Assembly (NCBI GenBank): GCA_015057035.1
Contig: SVFC01000003.1
Coordinates: forward strand, 112,845-176,844
Reading direction: 5' to 3'
Length of the DNA: 64,000 nucleotides
DNA from: Lachnospiraceae bacterium
GTDB taxonomy: Bacteria; Bacillota; Clostridia; Lachnospirales; Lachnospiraceae
Notes under the pieces: model-generated
What the model was told of the DNA's origin: nothing
Databases searched by the model: none
What the model saw: only the letters and a program-made list of their open reading frames with translations
Shown: piece by piece, positions 45,037 to 53,139 of the stretch
Layout of the letters: every line of letters begins with the position of its first letter
How positions within the stretch are numbered: position 1 is the stretch's first letter
Made by a program: the position numbers and the translations under genes

Positions 45037-46191
45037 ATGGAAGCATATTTAGATAATTCCGCCACCACCAGTTGTAGCAAAGCTGCTACGGAGAAGATGG
45101 TGGATCTTTTGACACAGGATTACGGTAATCCTTCGTCCTTGCACATGAAAGGTGTCATAGCGGAAAAGTATATAACAGAAGCAAAAAAGAAAATCGCAAA
45201 AACTTTAAAAGTGGACGAAAAAGAGTTGGTTTTCACTTCTGGCGGGACCGAATCCAATAACCTTGCCATTATCGGAAGTGCACTTGCCAATAAGAGAGCG
45301 GGAATGCATGTGATTACCACAGCCATTGAGCATGCGTCGGTTTCGACCCCTTTTGCATATCTTGCAGAGAATGGCTTTGAAGTCACCTATCTTGGAGTGG
45401 ACCAGTACGGACAGATTCGTTTAGAAGAGCTGAAAAATGCCATTCGACCAGATACCATTTTGGTATCTATCATGCAGGTCAACAACGAGATTGGAGCGCT
45501 ACAGCCAATTGAAGAAGCAGGAAAAGTGATTAAGGAAACCAATCCAAAGACTTTATTCCATGTGGACGCCATCCAATCTTATGGAAAAATGGTTATTTTT
45601 CCAAAGAAGTGCAACGTGGATATGCTTTCTGTCAGTGGACACAAGATTCATGGACCAAAGGGCAGTGGCTTTCTGTTTATCAAGGATAAAACCAAAGTGA
45701 AACCGCTAATTCATGGTGGCGGTCAGCAAAAGGGAATGCGTTCCGGAACAGAAAATGTTCCAGCAATTGCAGGATTAGCAGTGGCTGCAGAAGAGATGTA
45801 TGAGCATCTGGAAGAAAACCGCGCACATCTTTTTGGACTTCGTGATTATTTTATTGCAGAAGTAGAAAAAATGGATGGAGTTTCCGTGAATGGTAAAAAG
45901 GACCATGACAGCGCGCCACATATTGTCAGTGTCAGCATTGAAGGGGTACGTGCAGAAGTTATTCTTCATACCCTGGAAGATAGAAATATCTATGTATCTG
46001 CAGGAAGTGCGTGTTCCTCAAACAAGCCAGCAATCAGCAGTACATTACAGAGTATTGGGCTGAAGAAGGAATTGTTGGATTCCACAGTTCGCTTTAGTTT
46101 CAGTATTCATACCACAAAAGAAGAAGTAGATTATGCGTTGGACGTAATGAGAGAAGTGATTCCAATGCTTCAAAAATACACCCGCCGTTAG
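45037..46191 (+). CDS. Cysteine desulfurase (NifS/IscS family, ThiI partner)
   Basis: PLP enzyme moving sulfur from cysteine to an acceptor protein. 384 residues. The cofactor lysine is K203 in GHKIHGPKG and the persulfide-forming cysteine is C326 in SAGSACSS. N-terminal YLDNSATT is typical of the class. It is followed 22 bp later by thiI, matching the NifZ-ThiI arrangement of Bacillus, so it is probably the dedicated sulfur donor for tRNA 4-thiouridine and possibly thiamine. No Fe-S scaffold gene adjoins it. Confidence 0.94.
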   Translation: MEAYLDNSATTSCSKAATEKMVDLLTQDYGNPSSLHMKGVIAEKYITEAKKKIAKTLKVDEKELVFTSGGTESNNLAIIGSALANKRAGMHVITTAIEHASVSTPFAYLAENGFEVTYLGVDQYGQIRLEELKNAIRPDTILVSIMQVNNEIGALQPIEEAGKVIKETNPKTLFHVDAIQSYGKMVIFPKKCNVDMLSVSGHKIHGPKGSGFLFIKDKTKVKPLIHGGGQQKGMRSGTENVPAIAGLAVAAEEMYEHLEENRAHLFGLRDYFIAEVEKMDGVSVNGKKDHDSAPHIVSVSIEGVRAEVILHTLEDRNIYVSAGSACSSNKPAISSTLQSIGLKKELLDSTVRFSFSIHTTKEEVDYALDVMREVIPMLQKYTRR

Positions 46192-46213
46192 TGGCAAAAG
46201 AAAAGGAGAGTAT

Positions 46214-47398
46214 ATGTATCAGGCATTTTTAATCAAATATGCAGAAATCGCAATCAAAGGAAAAAATAGATATATTTTCGAGGATGCCCTCGTAAATAAT
46301 ATTCGTTATCAGTTAAAAAACGTAGATGGCAACTTTACTGTACGTAAGGAAAATGGACGTATCTACGTGGAAACAGAAGGCGACTACGATTATGACGAAA
46401 CTGTTACAGCATTGCAGAGAGTATTCGGTATCGTAGGTATCTGTCCAGTAGTTTTAACAAAAGATGAAGGCTTTGATGCTCTTTGTCAGAGCGTTATCGA
46501 CCACATCAATGAGGCATATCCTGACAAGCATTTTACCTTCAAGGTAAATGCCCGTCGTGCAAGAAAGAATTATCCTATGGATTCTATGCAGATTAATGCA
46601 GCAGTTGGGGAGAAAGTATTAGAAGCATTCCCAGAAACTTCTGTAGATGTTCACAATCCACAGGTAATGATTAATATTGAAATCCGTCCATTGATTAACA
46701 TTTATTCTACAGTGATTCCTGGACCAGGCGGTATGCCACTGGGAACTGCAGGAAAGGCTATGTTACTACTCTCAGGTGGAATTGACAGCCCTGTTGCAGG
46801 TTACATGATTTCGAAACGTGGTGTAACGATTGAGGCTACTTATTTCCATGCTCCACCATACACCAGTGAGCGTGCAAAACAGAAAGTAATCGACCTGGCG
46901 AAAAAAGTAGCAGCTTACACAGGACCAATTAAATTAAACATCGTAAACTTCACAGACATTCAGTTATACATTTATGAAAAATGTCCACACGAAGAACTGA
47001 CCATTATTATGCGTCGTTACATGATGAAGATTGCGGAGCATTTTGCAAAGCAGACAAAATGTCTCGGCCTTATTACTGGTGAAAGTATTGGACAGGTTGC
47101 CAGCCAGACTATGCAGTCTCTTGCTGCAACCAACGAAGCTTGTACACTTCCTGTATATCGTCCACTGATTGCTATGGACAAGCAGGACATTGTAACGATT
47201 GCAGAGAAGATTGATACTTATGAAACTTCAATTCTTCCATACGAAGATTGTTGTACTATTTTCGTAGCAAAACATCCAGTAACGAAACCAAATGTGGAAT
47301 TTATCAAGAAGTCAGAAACAAAACTCGCAGAAAGAATCGATGAATTGATGGAAACGGCAATTACCACTACAGAAACGATTATGGTAGAAGCAGAGTAA
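46214..47398 (+). CDS. thiI: tRNA 4-thiouridine synthase ThiI
   Basis: 394 residues. N-terminal ferredoxin-like and THUMP domains (about 1-165), then an adenylating PP-loop domain with LLLSGGIDSPVAGY. It ends without the C-terminal rhodanese domain found in Escherichia coli ThiI, the normal short form in Bacillota, where the adjacent cysteine desulfurase hands sulfur over directly. RBS AAAGGAG. Confidence 0.96.
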   Translation: MYQAFLIKYAEIAIKGKNRYIFEDALVNNIRYQLKNVDGNFTVRKENGRIYVETEGDYDYDETVTALQRVFGIVGICPVVLTKDEGFDALCQSVIDHINEAYPDKHFTFKVNARRARKNYPMDSMQINAAVGEKVLEAFPETSVDVHNPQVMINIEIRPLINIYSTVIPGPGGMPLGTAGKAMLLLSGGIDSPVAGYMISKRGVTIEATYFHAPPYTSERAKQKVIDLAKKVAAYTGPIKLNIVNFTDIQLYIYEKCPHEELTIIMRRYMMKIAEHFAKQTKCLGLITGESIGQVASQTMQSLAATNEACTLPVYRPLIAMDKQDIVTIAEKIDTYETSILPYEDCCTIFVAKHPVTKPNVEFIKKSETKLAERIDELMETAITTTETIMVEAE

Positions 47399-47429
47399 AT
47401 GAACTAGGAATTTCCTATGAAGTAAAAAA

Positions 47430-47464
47430 GCGTCCCTCATCTGGGATGATGGGACGCATTTTTT
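47430..47464 (+). terminator. Terminator after thiI
   Basis: GCGTCCC (47430-47436) pairs with GGGACGC (47451-47457), with additional pairing inside, then ATTTTTTG. Confidence 0.8.
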
Positions 47465-47493
47465 GTCATTTTTAATGTAATGAAACTGAAAAA

Positions 47494-47727
47494 TTACTCA
47501 ACTAAGTATGGTTTGAGTACTTCCATAATGGAATCAAGATTTTCTTCAGTATGAATTGCAAGGTCGATTGGTTTAGATAAATCTAAGCTAAAGATACCCA
47601 TGATAGATTTTGCATCAATAACATATCTTCCTGAGATTAAATCAAAATCGAAGTCAAACTGTGTAATTGCATTAACAAATGATTTTACTTTTCCGATAGA
47701 ATTTAATGAAATCTGTACTGTTTTCAT
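47494..47727 (-). CDS. HPr-like protein lacking the active-site histidine (Crh-like)
   Basis: 77 residues, HPr fold length. Aligned to HPr, the GIHARPA active-site loop is replaced by SIGKVKS, so the phosphorylatable His15 is missing. The regulatory region around Ser46 (AKSIMGIFSLD) is well kept. This combination is the hallmark of Bacillus Crh, which acts in CcpA-dependent carbon repression rather than sugar transport. The frame extends to 47766, but ATG 47727 follows AAGGAGG at 8 nt. Single gene, divergent from mtaB. Confidence 0.85.
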   Translation of the reverse strand: MKTVQISLNSIGKVKSFVNAITQFDFDFDLISGRYVIDAKSIMGIFSLDLSKPIDLAIHTEENLDSIMEVLKPYLVE

Positions 47728-47771
47728 TTCGGGAACCTCCTTATTTTCTATTGTTAAAAACTTCACCTTAG

Positions 47772-47800
47772 ATAGTAATGGTTTTTTCTGGAAAAGTCAA
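47772..47800 (-). promoter_or_regulatory. Promoter of the Crh-like gene
   Basis: On the minus strand TTGACT (47800-47795), 17-bp spacer, TACTAT (47777-47772). Confidence 0.6.
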
Positions 47801-47831
47801 TTGTAATAAATAAAGGTATGGTAAAAAATAC

Positions 47832-49166
47832 ATGAAAAAAGCAGCATTGCATAATTTAGGCTGTAAGGTGAACGCTTACGAGACAGAAGCCATGCAGCAA
47901 ATGCTTGAAGAAGCGGGATATGAGATTGTGCCTTTTACAGAAAGAGCAGATGTATATGTGATTAATACCTGTTCAGTTACTAATATGGCAGACCGCAAAT
48001 CTCGTCAGATGCTTCACAGAGCAAAACATAAAAATCCTGAAGCTGTTATTGTGGCAGCAGGATGTTACGTACAGACAAAAGAAGCAGAAGCCGTAGCGGA
48101 TGAAGCGATTGATATTATCATTGGTAATAATAAAAAACATGAGTTGGTAGAGCGACTGGATGAATTTTTCCTAAAATCCGAAGAAAGTGCACAGAAGAAT
48201 GCAGAGCCATTGTGGAAAATTGACGCAGTCATTGATATCAATGGGGAAAAACAGGAATATGAAGAACTGTTTATGGATAAGCCATCAGAACACACCAGAG
48301 CCTTTATTAAGGTACAGGATGGTTGTAACCAGTTTTGCAGTTATTGTATTATCCCTTATGCCAGAGGACGAGTAAGAAGCCGAGATTTGCAGTCTGTTTT
48401 AGACGAAGTGCACAGATTGGCAGATAATGGATACCAGGAAGTGGTGCTTACAGGAATTCACCTAAGTTCTTATGGAATTGAAAATGGAGAAAGTCTGCTT
48501 CATCTCATTCAGGAGATTCATAAAGTTGACAAGATTAAGCGCATTCGCTTAGGGTCCTTAGAACCGAAGATTGTAACAGAAGAATTTGCGTCAGAACTTG
48601 GCAAATTAGAAAAAATCTGTCCTCACTTCCATCTGTCATTACAGAGTGGCTGTGATGCTACATTGCAGCGTATGAATCGTAAATATTCTGCAGCAGAGTA
48701 TAAGCAAGGCTGTGAGATTCTTCGTAAATATTTTGTGCACCCAGCAATTACAACCGATGTAATCGTAGGTTTCCCTGGAGAAACAGAGGAAGAATTTGCT
48801 ATAACCGAGGCATTTTTAGAAGAGATTCATTTTTATGAGATGCACATCTTCAAATATTCAAAACGCCAGGGAACCAGAGCTGCAGTAATGCCAAATCAGG
48901 TGCCAGAAGAGAAGAAAAACGTAAGAAGTGCGCAGTTGATTGAATTGGGAGAGAAGATGTCCCAGGACTTCAGACAGTACTATTTAGGACAGGAAGTAGA
49001 AGTGCTTTTTGAAGAAGAGAGCGTCATCGATGGAGTTTCCTATTATGTTGGATATACCAAGGAGTATGTTAAGGTGGCGAAGGTCTCAAATGCTTCTTTG
49101 GAGAATCAGTTTGTAAAGGGATGTTTAGTGAAAAAACTTTCAGAAGACATCTATCTTATGGAATAG
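47832..49166 (+). CDS. mtaB: tRNA t6A37 methylthiotransferase MtaB
   Basis: 444 residues. N-terminal MTTase domain with three cluster cysteines (LGCKVN, INTCSVTN, AAGCYVQ), radical SAM domain with CNQFCSYC, and a C-terminal TRAM-like domain. It inserts a methylthio group into threonylcarbamoyl-adenosine 37 of ANN-decoding tRNAs. The LGCKVN start distinguishes MtaB from MiaB and RimO. RBS AAAGG, weakly spaced. Confidence 0.95.
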   Translation: MKKAALHNLGCKVNAYETEAMQQMLEEAGYEIVPFTERADVYVINTCSVTNMADRKSRQMLHRAKHKNPEAVIVAAGCYVQTKEAEAVADEAIDIIIGNNKKHELVERLDEFFLKSEESAQKNAEPLWKIDAVIDINGEKQEYEELFMDKPSEHTRAFIKVQDGCNQFCSYCIIPYARGRVRSRDLQSVLDEVHRLADNGYQEVVLTGIHLSSYGIENGESLLHLIQEIHKVDKIKRIRLGSLEPKIVTEEFASELGKLEKICPHFHLSLQSGCDATLQRMNRKYSAAEYKQGCEILRKYFVHPAITTDVIVGFPGETEEEFAITEAFLEEIHFYEMHIFKYSKRQGTRAAVMPNQVPEEKKNVRSAQLIELGEKMSQDFRQYYLGQEVEVLFEEESVIDGVSYYVGYTKEYVKVAKVSNASLENQFVKGCLVKKLSEDIYLME

Positions 49167-49185
49167 TATTCTTGAGTAATAAAGG

Positions 49186-49214
49186 TTGTATTTTTAGACT
49201 GAGTAGTTTACAAT
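49186..49214 (+). promoter_or_regulatory. Promoter of the ireB-ruvX operon
   Basis: TTGTAT (49186-49191), 17-bp spacer, TACAAT (49209-49214), 40 bp before ireB. Confidence 0.55.
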
Positions 49215-49253
49215 AGAAATGATAAGTTCAAATAGATAAAAGGGCGTGATAAT

Positions 49254-49517
49254 ATGCAGAATTTAAGAAACACACAGTATTTTAAAGTGGAAAAAGAACC
49301 AGAAATGCAGGTAAAGGATGTGCTTAACGTTGTTCTTGCAGCAATGAAAGAAAAGGGCTACAATCCTGTAAATCAGATCGTGGGTTATATTATGTCTGGT
49401 GACCCAACTTATATTACCAGCCATAACAATGCCAGAAGCCTTATTATGAAGGTAGAACGTGACGAATTGGTAGAAGAAATCTTAAAATCATATATTGCGA
49501 AGGAATTTGAGGACTAA
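49254..49517 (+). CDS. ireB: IreB family regulatory phosphoprotein (DUF965)
   Basis: 87 residues. Family-typical sequence with an N-terminal flexible stretch containing Thr7 (NTQYFKV) and the conserved core [25 protein letters not shown]. In Enterococcus faecalis IreB is phosphorylated on N-terminal threonines by the kinase IreK and affects cephalosporin resistance. Of those two sites only the position-7 threonine is kept here. It precedes ruvX by 1 bp, the standard Bacillota order. Confidence 0.95.
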   Translation: MQNLRNTQYFKVEKEPEMQVKDVLNVVLAAMKEKGYNPVNQIVGYIMSGDPTYITSHNNARSLIMKVERDELVEEILKSYIAKEFED

Positions 49518-49518
49518 A

Positions 49519-49953
49519 ATGGCACGAATTTTAGGATTGGATTTTGGCACGAAAACGGTTGGTGTAGCGGTAAGCGACGAACTGTTGTTAACTGCGCAAG
49601 CAGTTGAGACAATTTGGCGTGAAAAACCGGGAAAACTGCGTCAGACGCTGGCTAGAATAGAAACTCTGGTCAATCAGTATGGCGTGGAGAAAATTGTGTT
49701 AGGACTTCCAAAGAACATGAATGATACAGAAGGCGAACGTTGTGAAAAAACAAGAGAATTCAAGGAAATGTTGGAAAAACGCCTTGGACTTGAAGTGATT
49801 CTGTGGGATGAACGCCTTACAACGGTGGCAGCCAATGATGCCATGATAGAAATGGGGATTCGCCGTGAGAATCGAAAAGAATACATTGACCAAATTGCGG
49901 CAATATTTATCTTACAGGAATACTTGGATTATGTCGTACATCAGGCACGGTAG
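49519..49953 (+). CDS. ruvX: RuvX/YqgF family nuclease
   Basis: 144 residues, RNase H-like fold. The N-terminal ILGLDFGTKTVGVAVSD carries the first catalytic aspartate; GLPKNMNDTEG and LWDERLTT carry the others. The family is implicated in 16S rRNA 5'-end maturation and has been proposed as a Holliday-junction resolvase. The ATG follows ireB's stop directly, with GAGG inside the ireB end. Confidence 0.95.
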   Translation: MARILGLDFGTKTVGVAVSDELLLTAQAVETIWREKPGKLRQTLARIETLVNQYGVEKIVLGLPKNMNDTEGERCEKTREFKEMLEKRLGLEVILWDERLTTVAANDAMIEMGIRRENRKEYIDQIAAIFILQEYLDYVVHQAR

Positions 49954-50017
49954 TAATGGTAAAGATGGACGCAACAACATTTGCAGAAGAGAATTAGGAC
50001 GTAACAGGAGATAGAGT

Positions 50018-50281
50018 ATGGAAACAGTTAGATTTACAGATCCAGAAACACAGGAAGAAGTAGAATTCGTTGTAGAAGAAGAAACACAATTAAATGGATG
50101 CAAATATCTGTTAGTATCTGAAGCTTCAGAGGAATTGGTGTTTGATGCATACATTTTAAAAGAGATAAAGGACGAGAATGATGAGGTTACTTACGCAGTG
50201 GTAGAAGACGAAGTAGAGTTTTTAGCACTGGCAAGAATTTTCACAGAACTCTCCGATGAAGACACAGACATTGAGTATTAG
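50018..50281 (+). CDS. yrzB: DUF1292 family protein (YrzB-like)
   Basis: 87 residues, very acidic, with the DUF1292 pattern: FTDPETQEEVEFVV at the start, and YLLVSEASEE and EFLALARIF later. Function unknown. It is conserved next to ireB and ruvX across Bacillota, as here. Confidence 0.92.
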   Translation: METVRFTDPETQEEVEFVVEEETQLNGCKYLLVSEASEELVFDAYILKEIKDENDEVTYAVVEDEVEFLALARIFTELSDEDTDIEY

Positions 50282-50307
50282 AACGGAAAATAAGTAACGG
50301 AGGTATT

Positions 50308-51978
50308 ATGTCAAAAATTGAACAACAGAATAGCAAACTAAAGATAATCCCTTTAGGTGGCTTAGAGCAAATCGGCATGAATATTACTGCCTTTGAGTAT
50401 GAAGACAGTATTATTGTTGTGGATTGTGGCTTAGCGTTTCCAGAAAATGATATGTTAGGAATCGACCTGGTAATCCCAGATGTAACATATCTCAAGGACA
50501 ACATTGACAAAGTAAAAGGATTCTTTATTACACATGGACACGAAGACCACATTGGAGCAATTCCTTATGTACTTCGTGATGTTAATGTGCCAATTTATGC
50601 CACAAAACTGACCACAGCTTTGATTGAACACAAATTGGAAGAGCATGATATGCTTAAGAAAACCAAACGTAAAGTGGTAAAATACGGACAGCACATCAAT
50701 ATCGGTTGCTTCCGTGTGGAATTTATTCGTACCAACCATAGTATTCAGGATGCAGCAGCACTGGCAATTTATTCGCCAGCAGGAATTGTTGTTCACACTG
50801 GCGACTTTAAGGTGGATTACACACCAGTATTTGGTGATGCCATTGACTTGGCAAGATTCGGTGAAATCGGTAAAAAAGGTGTACTTGCAGTGATGTGTGA
50901 CAGCACCAATGCAGAACGTTCTGGTTTTACCCTTTCCGAAAAAAGTGTTGGTGCAACCTTAGACCACATTTTTGATGAACATAGAAATCAGCGTATTATC
51001 ATTGCGACCTTTGCTTCCAACGTTGACCGTGTACAGCAGATTATTAACTCTGCACAGAAATACGGACGCAAGGTAGCTATCGAAGGTCGTAGTATGGTAA
51101 GTACCATTAATATTGCATCTGAGCTTGGATACTTATCCCTGCCAGATAACATTTTGATTGAAGGAGAGATGCTTCGCAACTATCCAGACGAACAGACCGT
51201 AATTATTACTACTGGTAGTCAGGGTGAGTCCATGGCAGCACTTTCCCGTATGGCAAACGGAACTCATCGTAAGATTTCCATTAAGCCAAACGATATGATT
51301 ATTTTCAGTTCTTCTCCAATTCCAGGAAATGAAAAGTCAGTAACTGGTGTCATTAATGAATTAATGAGAAAAGGTGCAGACGTTATTTTCCAGGATGTAC
51401 ATGTATCAGGGCATGCTTGTAGAGAAGATATTAAACTGATTTATTCACTTTTACATCCAAAGTACTGTATCCCAGTACACGGAGAATATAAACATCTGAT
51501 TGCTCAGGCTAAGATTGCTGAAGAATTGGGCTATAGCAGGGACGCAATCAAGATTTTATCTTCTGGTGATGTATTAGAATTAGACGAAGAAAGTGCAGAA
51601 ATCACAGGTCGTGTTCAGGTGGGCAACGTTATGGTTGACGGACTTGGTGTTGGTGACGTTGGCAACATTGTTATCCGCGACAGACAAAAACTGGCAGAAG
51701 ACGGTATCATCATCGTTGTTATGACCCTGGAAAGTGTAACTGGTCAGGTTCTTGCTGGACCAGATATTGTATCCCGTGGTTTCGTGTATGTGCGTAACTC
51801 AGAAAGCCTTATGGATGAAGCACAGGCAGTTCTTAACAATACTATGGAATATTGTATGGAACGTCGCATCACAGACTGGGGCAAGATTAAAAACATGGTA
51901 AAGGACGCTTTGGGTGACTTCGTATGGAAGGAAACAAAGAGACGTCCAATGATTATGCCAATCATTATGGAAGTATAG
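50308..51978 (+). CDS. rnj: Ribonuclease J
   Basis: 556 residues. Metallo-beta-lactamase domain with the zinc motif HGHEDH at 76-81, beta-CASP insert, second catalytic histidines (VHTGDFK, HVSGHACRED, VHGEYKHL) and a C-terminal dimerisation domain. It is both an endonuclease and a 5'-to-3' exonuclease for mRNA decay and rRNA processing. RBS CGGAGG. In Bacillus subtilis no rnj gene sits at this point in the ireB-trmR cluster. Confidence 0.96.
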   Translation: MSKIEQQNSKLKIIPLGGLEQIGMNITAFEYEDSIIVVDCGLAFPENDMLGIDLVIPDVTYLKDNIDKVKGFFITHGHEDHIGAIPYVLRDVNVPIYATKLTTALIEHKLEEHDMLKKTKRKVVKYGQHINIGCFRVEFIRTNHSIQDAAALAIYSPAGIVVHTGDFKVDYTPVFGDAIDLARFGEIGKKGVLAVMCDSTNAERSGFTLSEKSVGATLDHIFDEHRNQRIIIATFASNVDRVQQIINSAQKYGRKVAIEGRSMVSTINIASELGYLSLPDNILIEGEMLRNYPDEQTVIITTGSQGESMAALSRMANGTHRKISIKPNDMIIFSSSPIPGNEKSVTGVINELMRKGADVIFQDVHVSGHACREDIKLIYSLLHPKYCIPVHGEYKHLIAQAKIAEELGYSRDAIKILSSGDVLELDEESAEITGRVQVGNVMVDGLGVGDVGNIVIRDRQKLAEDGIIIVVMTLESVTGQVLAGPDIVSRGFVYVRNSESLMDEAQAVLNNTMEYCMERRITDWGKIKNMVKDALGDFVWKETKRRPMIMPIIMEV

Positions 51979-51986
51979 GAGCAAAT

Positions 51987-52433
51987 ATGAAACTTAACAA
52001 AGCAGTAGTCAAATTTGTTAAATTAGGTATGACGATGATCATAGCACTTATGATCCTTTATGTGACAATCGCAATCAGTCTTGTTGGTTTTGATTTCGGG
52101 TACCGTGTATTTACGGAACCAGCTATGGAAATGGAACCAGGAAGAGATATTGTTGTGACCATTGATAAAGGAATGGGCGCCGGTGAAATCGGAGCAGAGT
52201 TGGAGCGTAAAGGACTGGTTCGTGATGGTAATCTGTTTATGATTCAGTTGATGTTGTCAGCTTATAAGGATGATATTCAGCCAGGAAGTCATATCCTTAA
52301 TACTTCTATGACTCCAAAGGAAATGATGATTCTGATGTCAGAGGAAAAGGAAACAGAAGAGGAGAGCGAAACTGGAACCGATTCCCAAAAGGACACAGAA
52401 AAAGAATCAGCGTCCCAAAAGGATGACAAATAA
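51987..52433 (+). CDS. Short MltG/YceG-like membrane protein without catalytic domain
   Basis: 148 residues. One membrane helix (about 12-36), then a LysM-like domain homologous to the N-terminal part of MltG (VTIDKGMGAGEIGAELERKG, and QPGSHILNTSMTPKEMM), followed by a charged Glu/Lys/Ser tail. The lytic transglycosylase domain with its catalytic glutamate is absent. In Bacillus full-length MltG (yrrL) lies at this position, so this is a trimmed family member rather than a random fragment. The frame opens at 51924 inside rnj, but ATG 51987 has AGGAG upstream. Confidence 0.8.
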   Translation: MKLNKAVVKFVKLGMTMIIALMILYVTIAISLVGFDFGYRVFTEPAMEMEPGRDIVVTIDKGMGAGEIGAELERKGLVRDGNLFMIQLMLSAYKDDIQPGSHILNTSMTPKEMMILMSEEKETEEESETGTDSQKDTEKESASQKDDK

Positions 52434-52454
52434 CACTGAGAAAAGGTATGTAGC

Positions 52455-53096
52455 ATGGTAGTAGATGAACGATTGGTGACATACATCGATTCATTGGATA
52501 GTGGAAATACCGAAATTCTGGATACCATAGAAAAAGAGGCTCTGGATTCTTATGTTCCGATTATTCGGAAAAGTATGCAGAGCTTTTTAAAATTGCTTCT
52601 GGCAATGCAGAAACCAAAACGCATTTTGGAAGTGGGAACAGCAGTAGGTTTTTCTGCAATTCTTATGGCAGAATATAATCCTTATCCTTGTGAGATTGTC
52701 ACAATAGAAAATTACGACAAGAGAATTCCAATTGCCCGTGAGAACTTCAAGCGAGCAGGAAAAGAAAAACAGATTACGTTGTTAGAGGGCGATGCAACCG
52801 AAGTTCTGAAAACTTTGGATGAGCCTTTTGATATGATTTTTATGGATGCGGCTAAGGGTCAGTATATTAACTTTTTCGGAGATGTTATGCGTCTTTTGAA
52901 AAAGGATGGTGTGCTGGTATCCGACAATGTGCTTCAGGATGGAGATATTATCGAGTCCCATTTTGTTGTAACAAGACGTAACCGTACCATTCATAAACGT
53001 ATGAGAGAATATCTGTATGAGCTGACTCACAGGGATGACCTGGTAACATCGGTTATGCCGATTGGGGATGGAATCACAGTGAGTGTGAAGAAGTAG
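52455..53096 (+). CDS. trmR: O-methyltransferase TrmR (tRNA 5-methoxyuridine synthesis)
   Basis: 213 residues, class I SAM methyltransferase of the YrrM type: motif I ILEVGTAVGFSAI, FDMIFMDAAKGQY at the metal/substrate site, and LVSDNVLQDG. In Bacillus subtilis TrmR (YrrM) methylates 5-hydroxyuridine at tRNA position 34. The next gene encodes the U32-family protein that installs the hydroxyl in that pathway, supporting this assignment over a generic catechol O-methyltransferase. Confidence 0.88.
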   Translation: MVVDERLVTYIDSLDSGNTEILDTIEKEALDSYVPIIRKSMQSFLKLLLAMQKPKRILEVGTAVGFSAILMAEYNPYPCEIVTIENYDKRIPIARENFKRAGKEKQITLLEGDATEVLKTLDEPFDMIFMDAAKGQYINFFGDVMRLLKKDGVLVSDNVLQDGDIIESHFVVTRRNRTIHKRMREYLYELTHRDDLVTSVMPIGDGITVSVKK

Positions 53097-53139
53097 ACGG
53101 AAGTATGGCTCTAAACGAGAGAATTTATTGAGGTATGAA

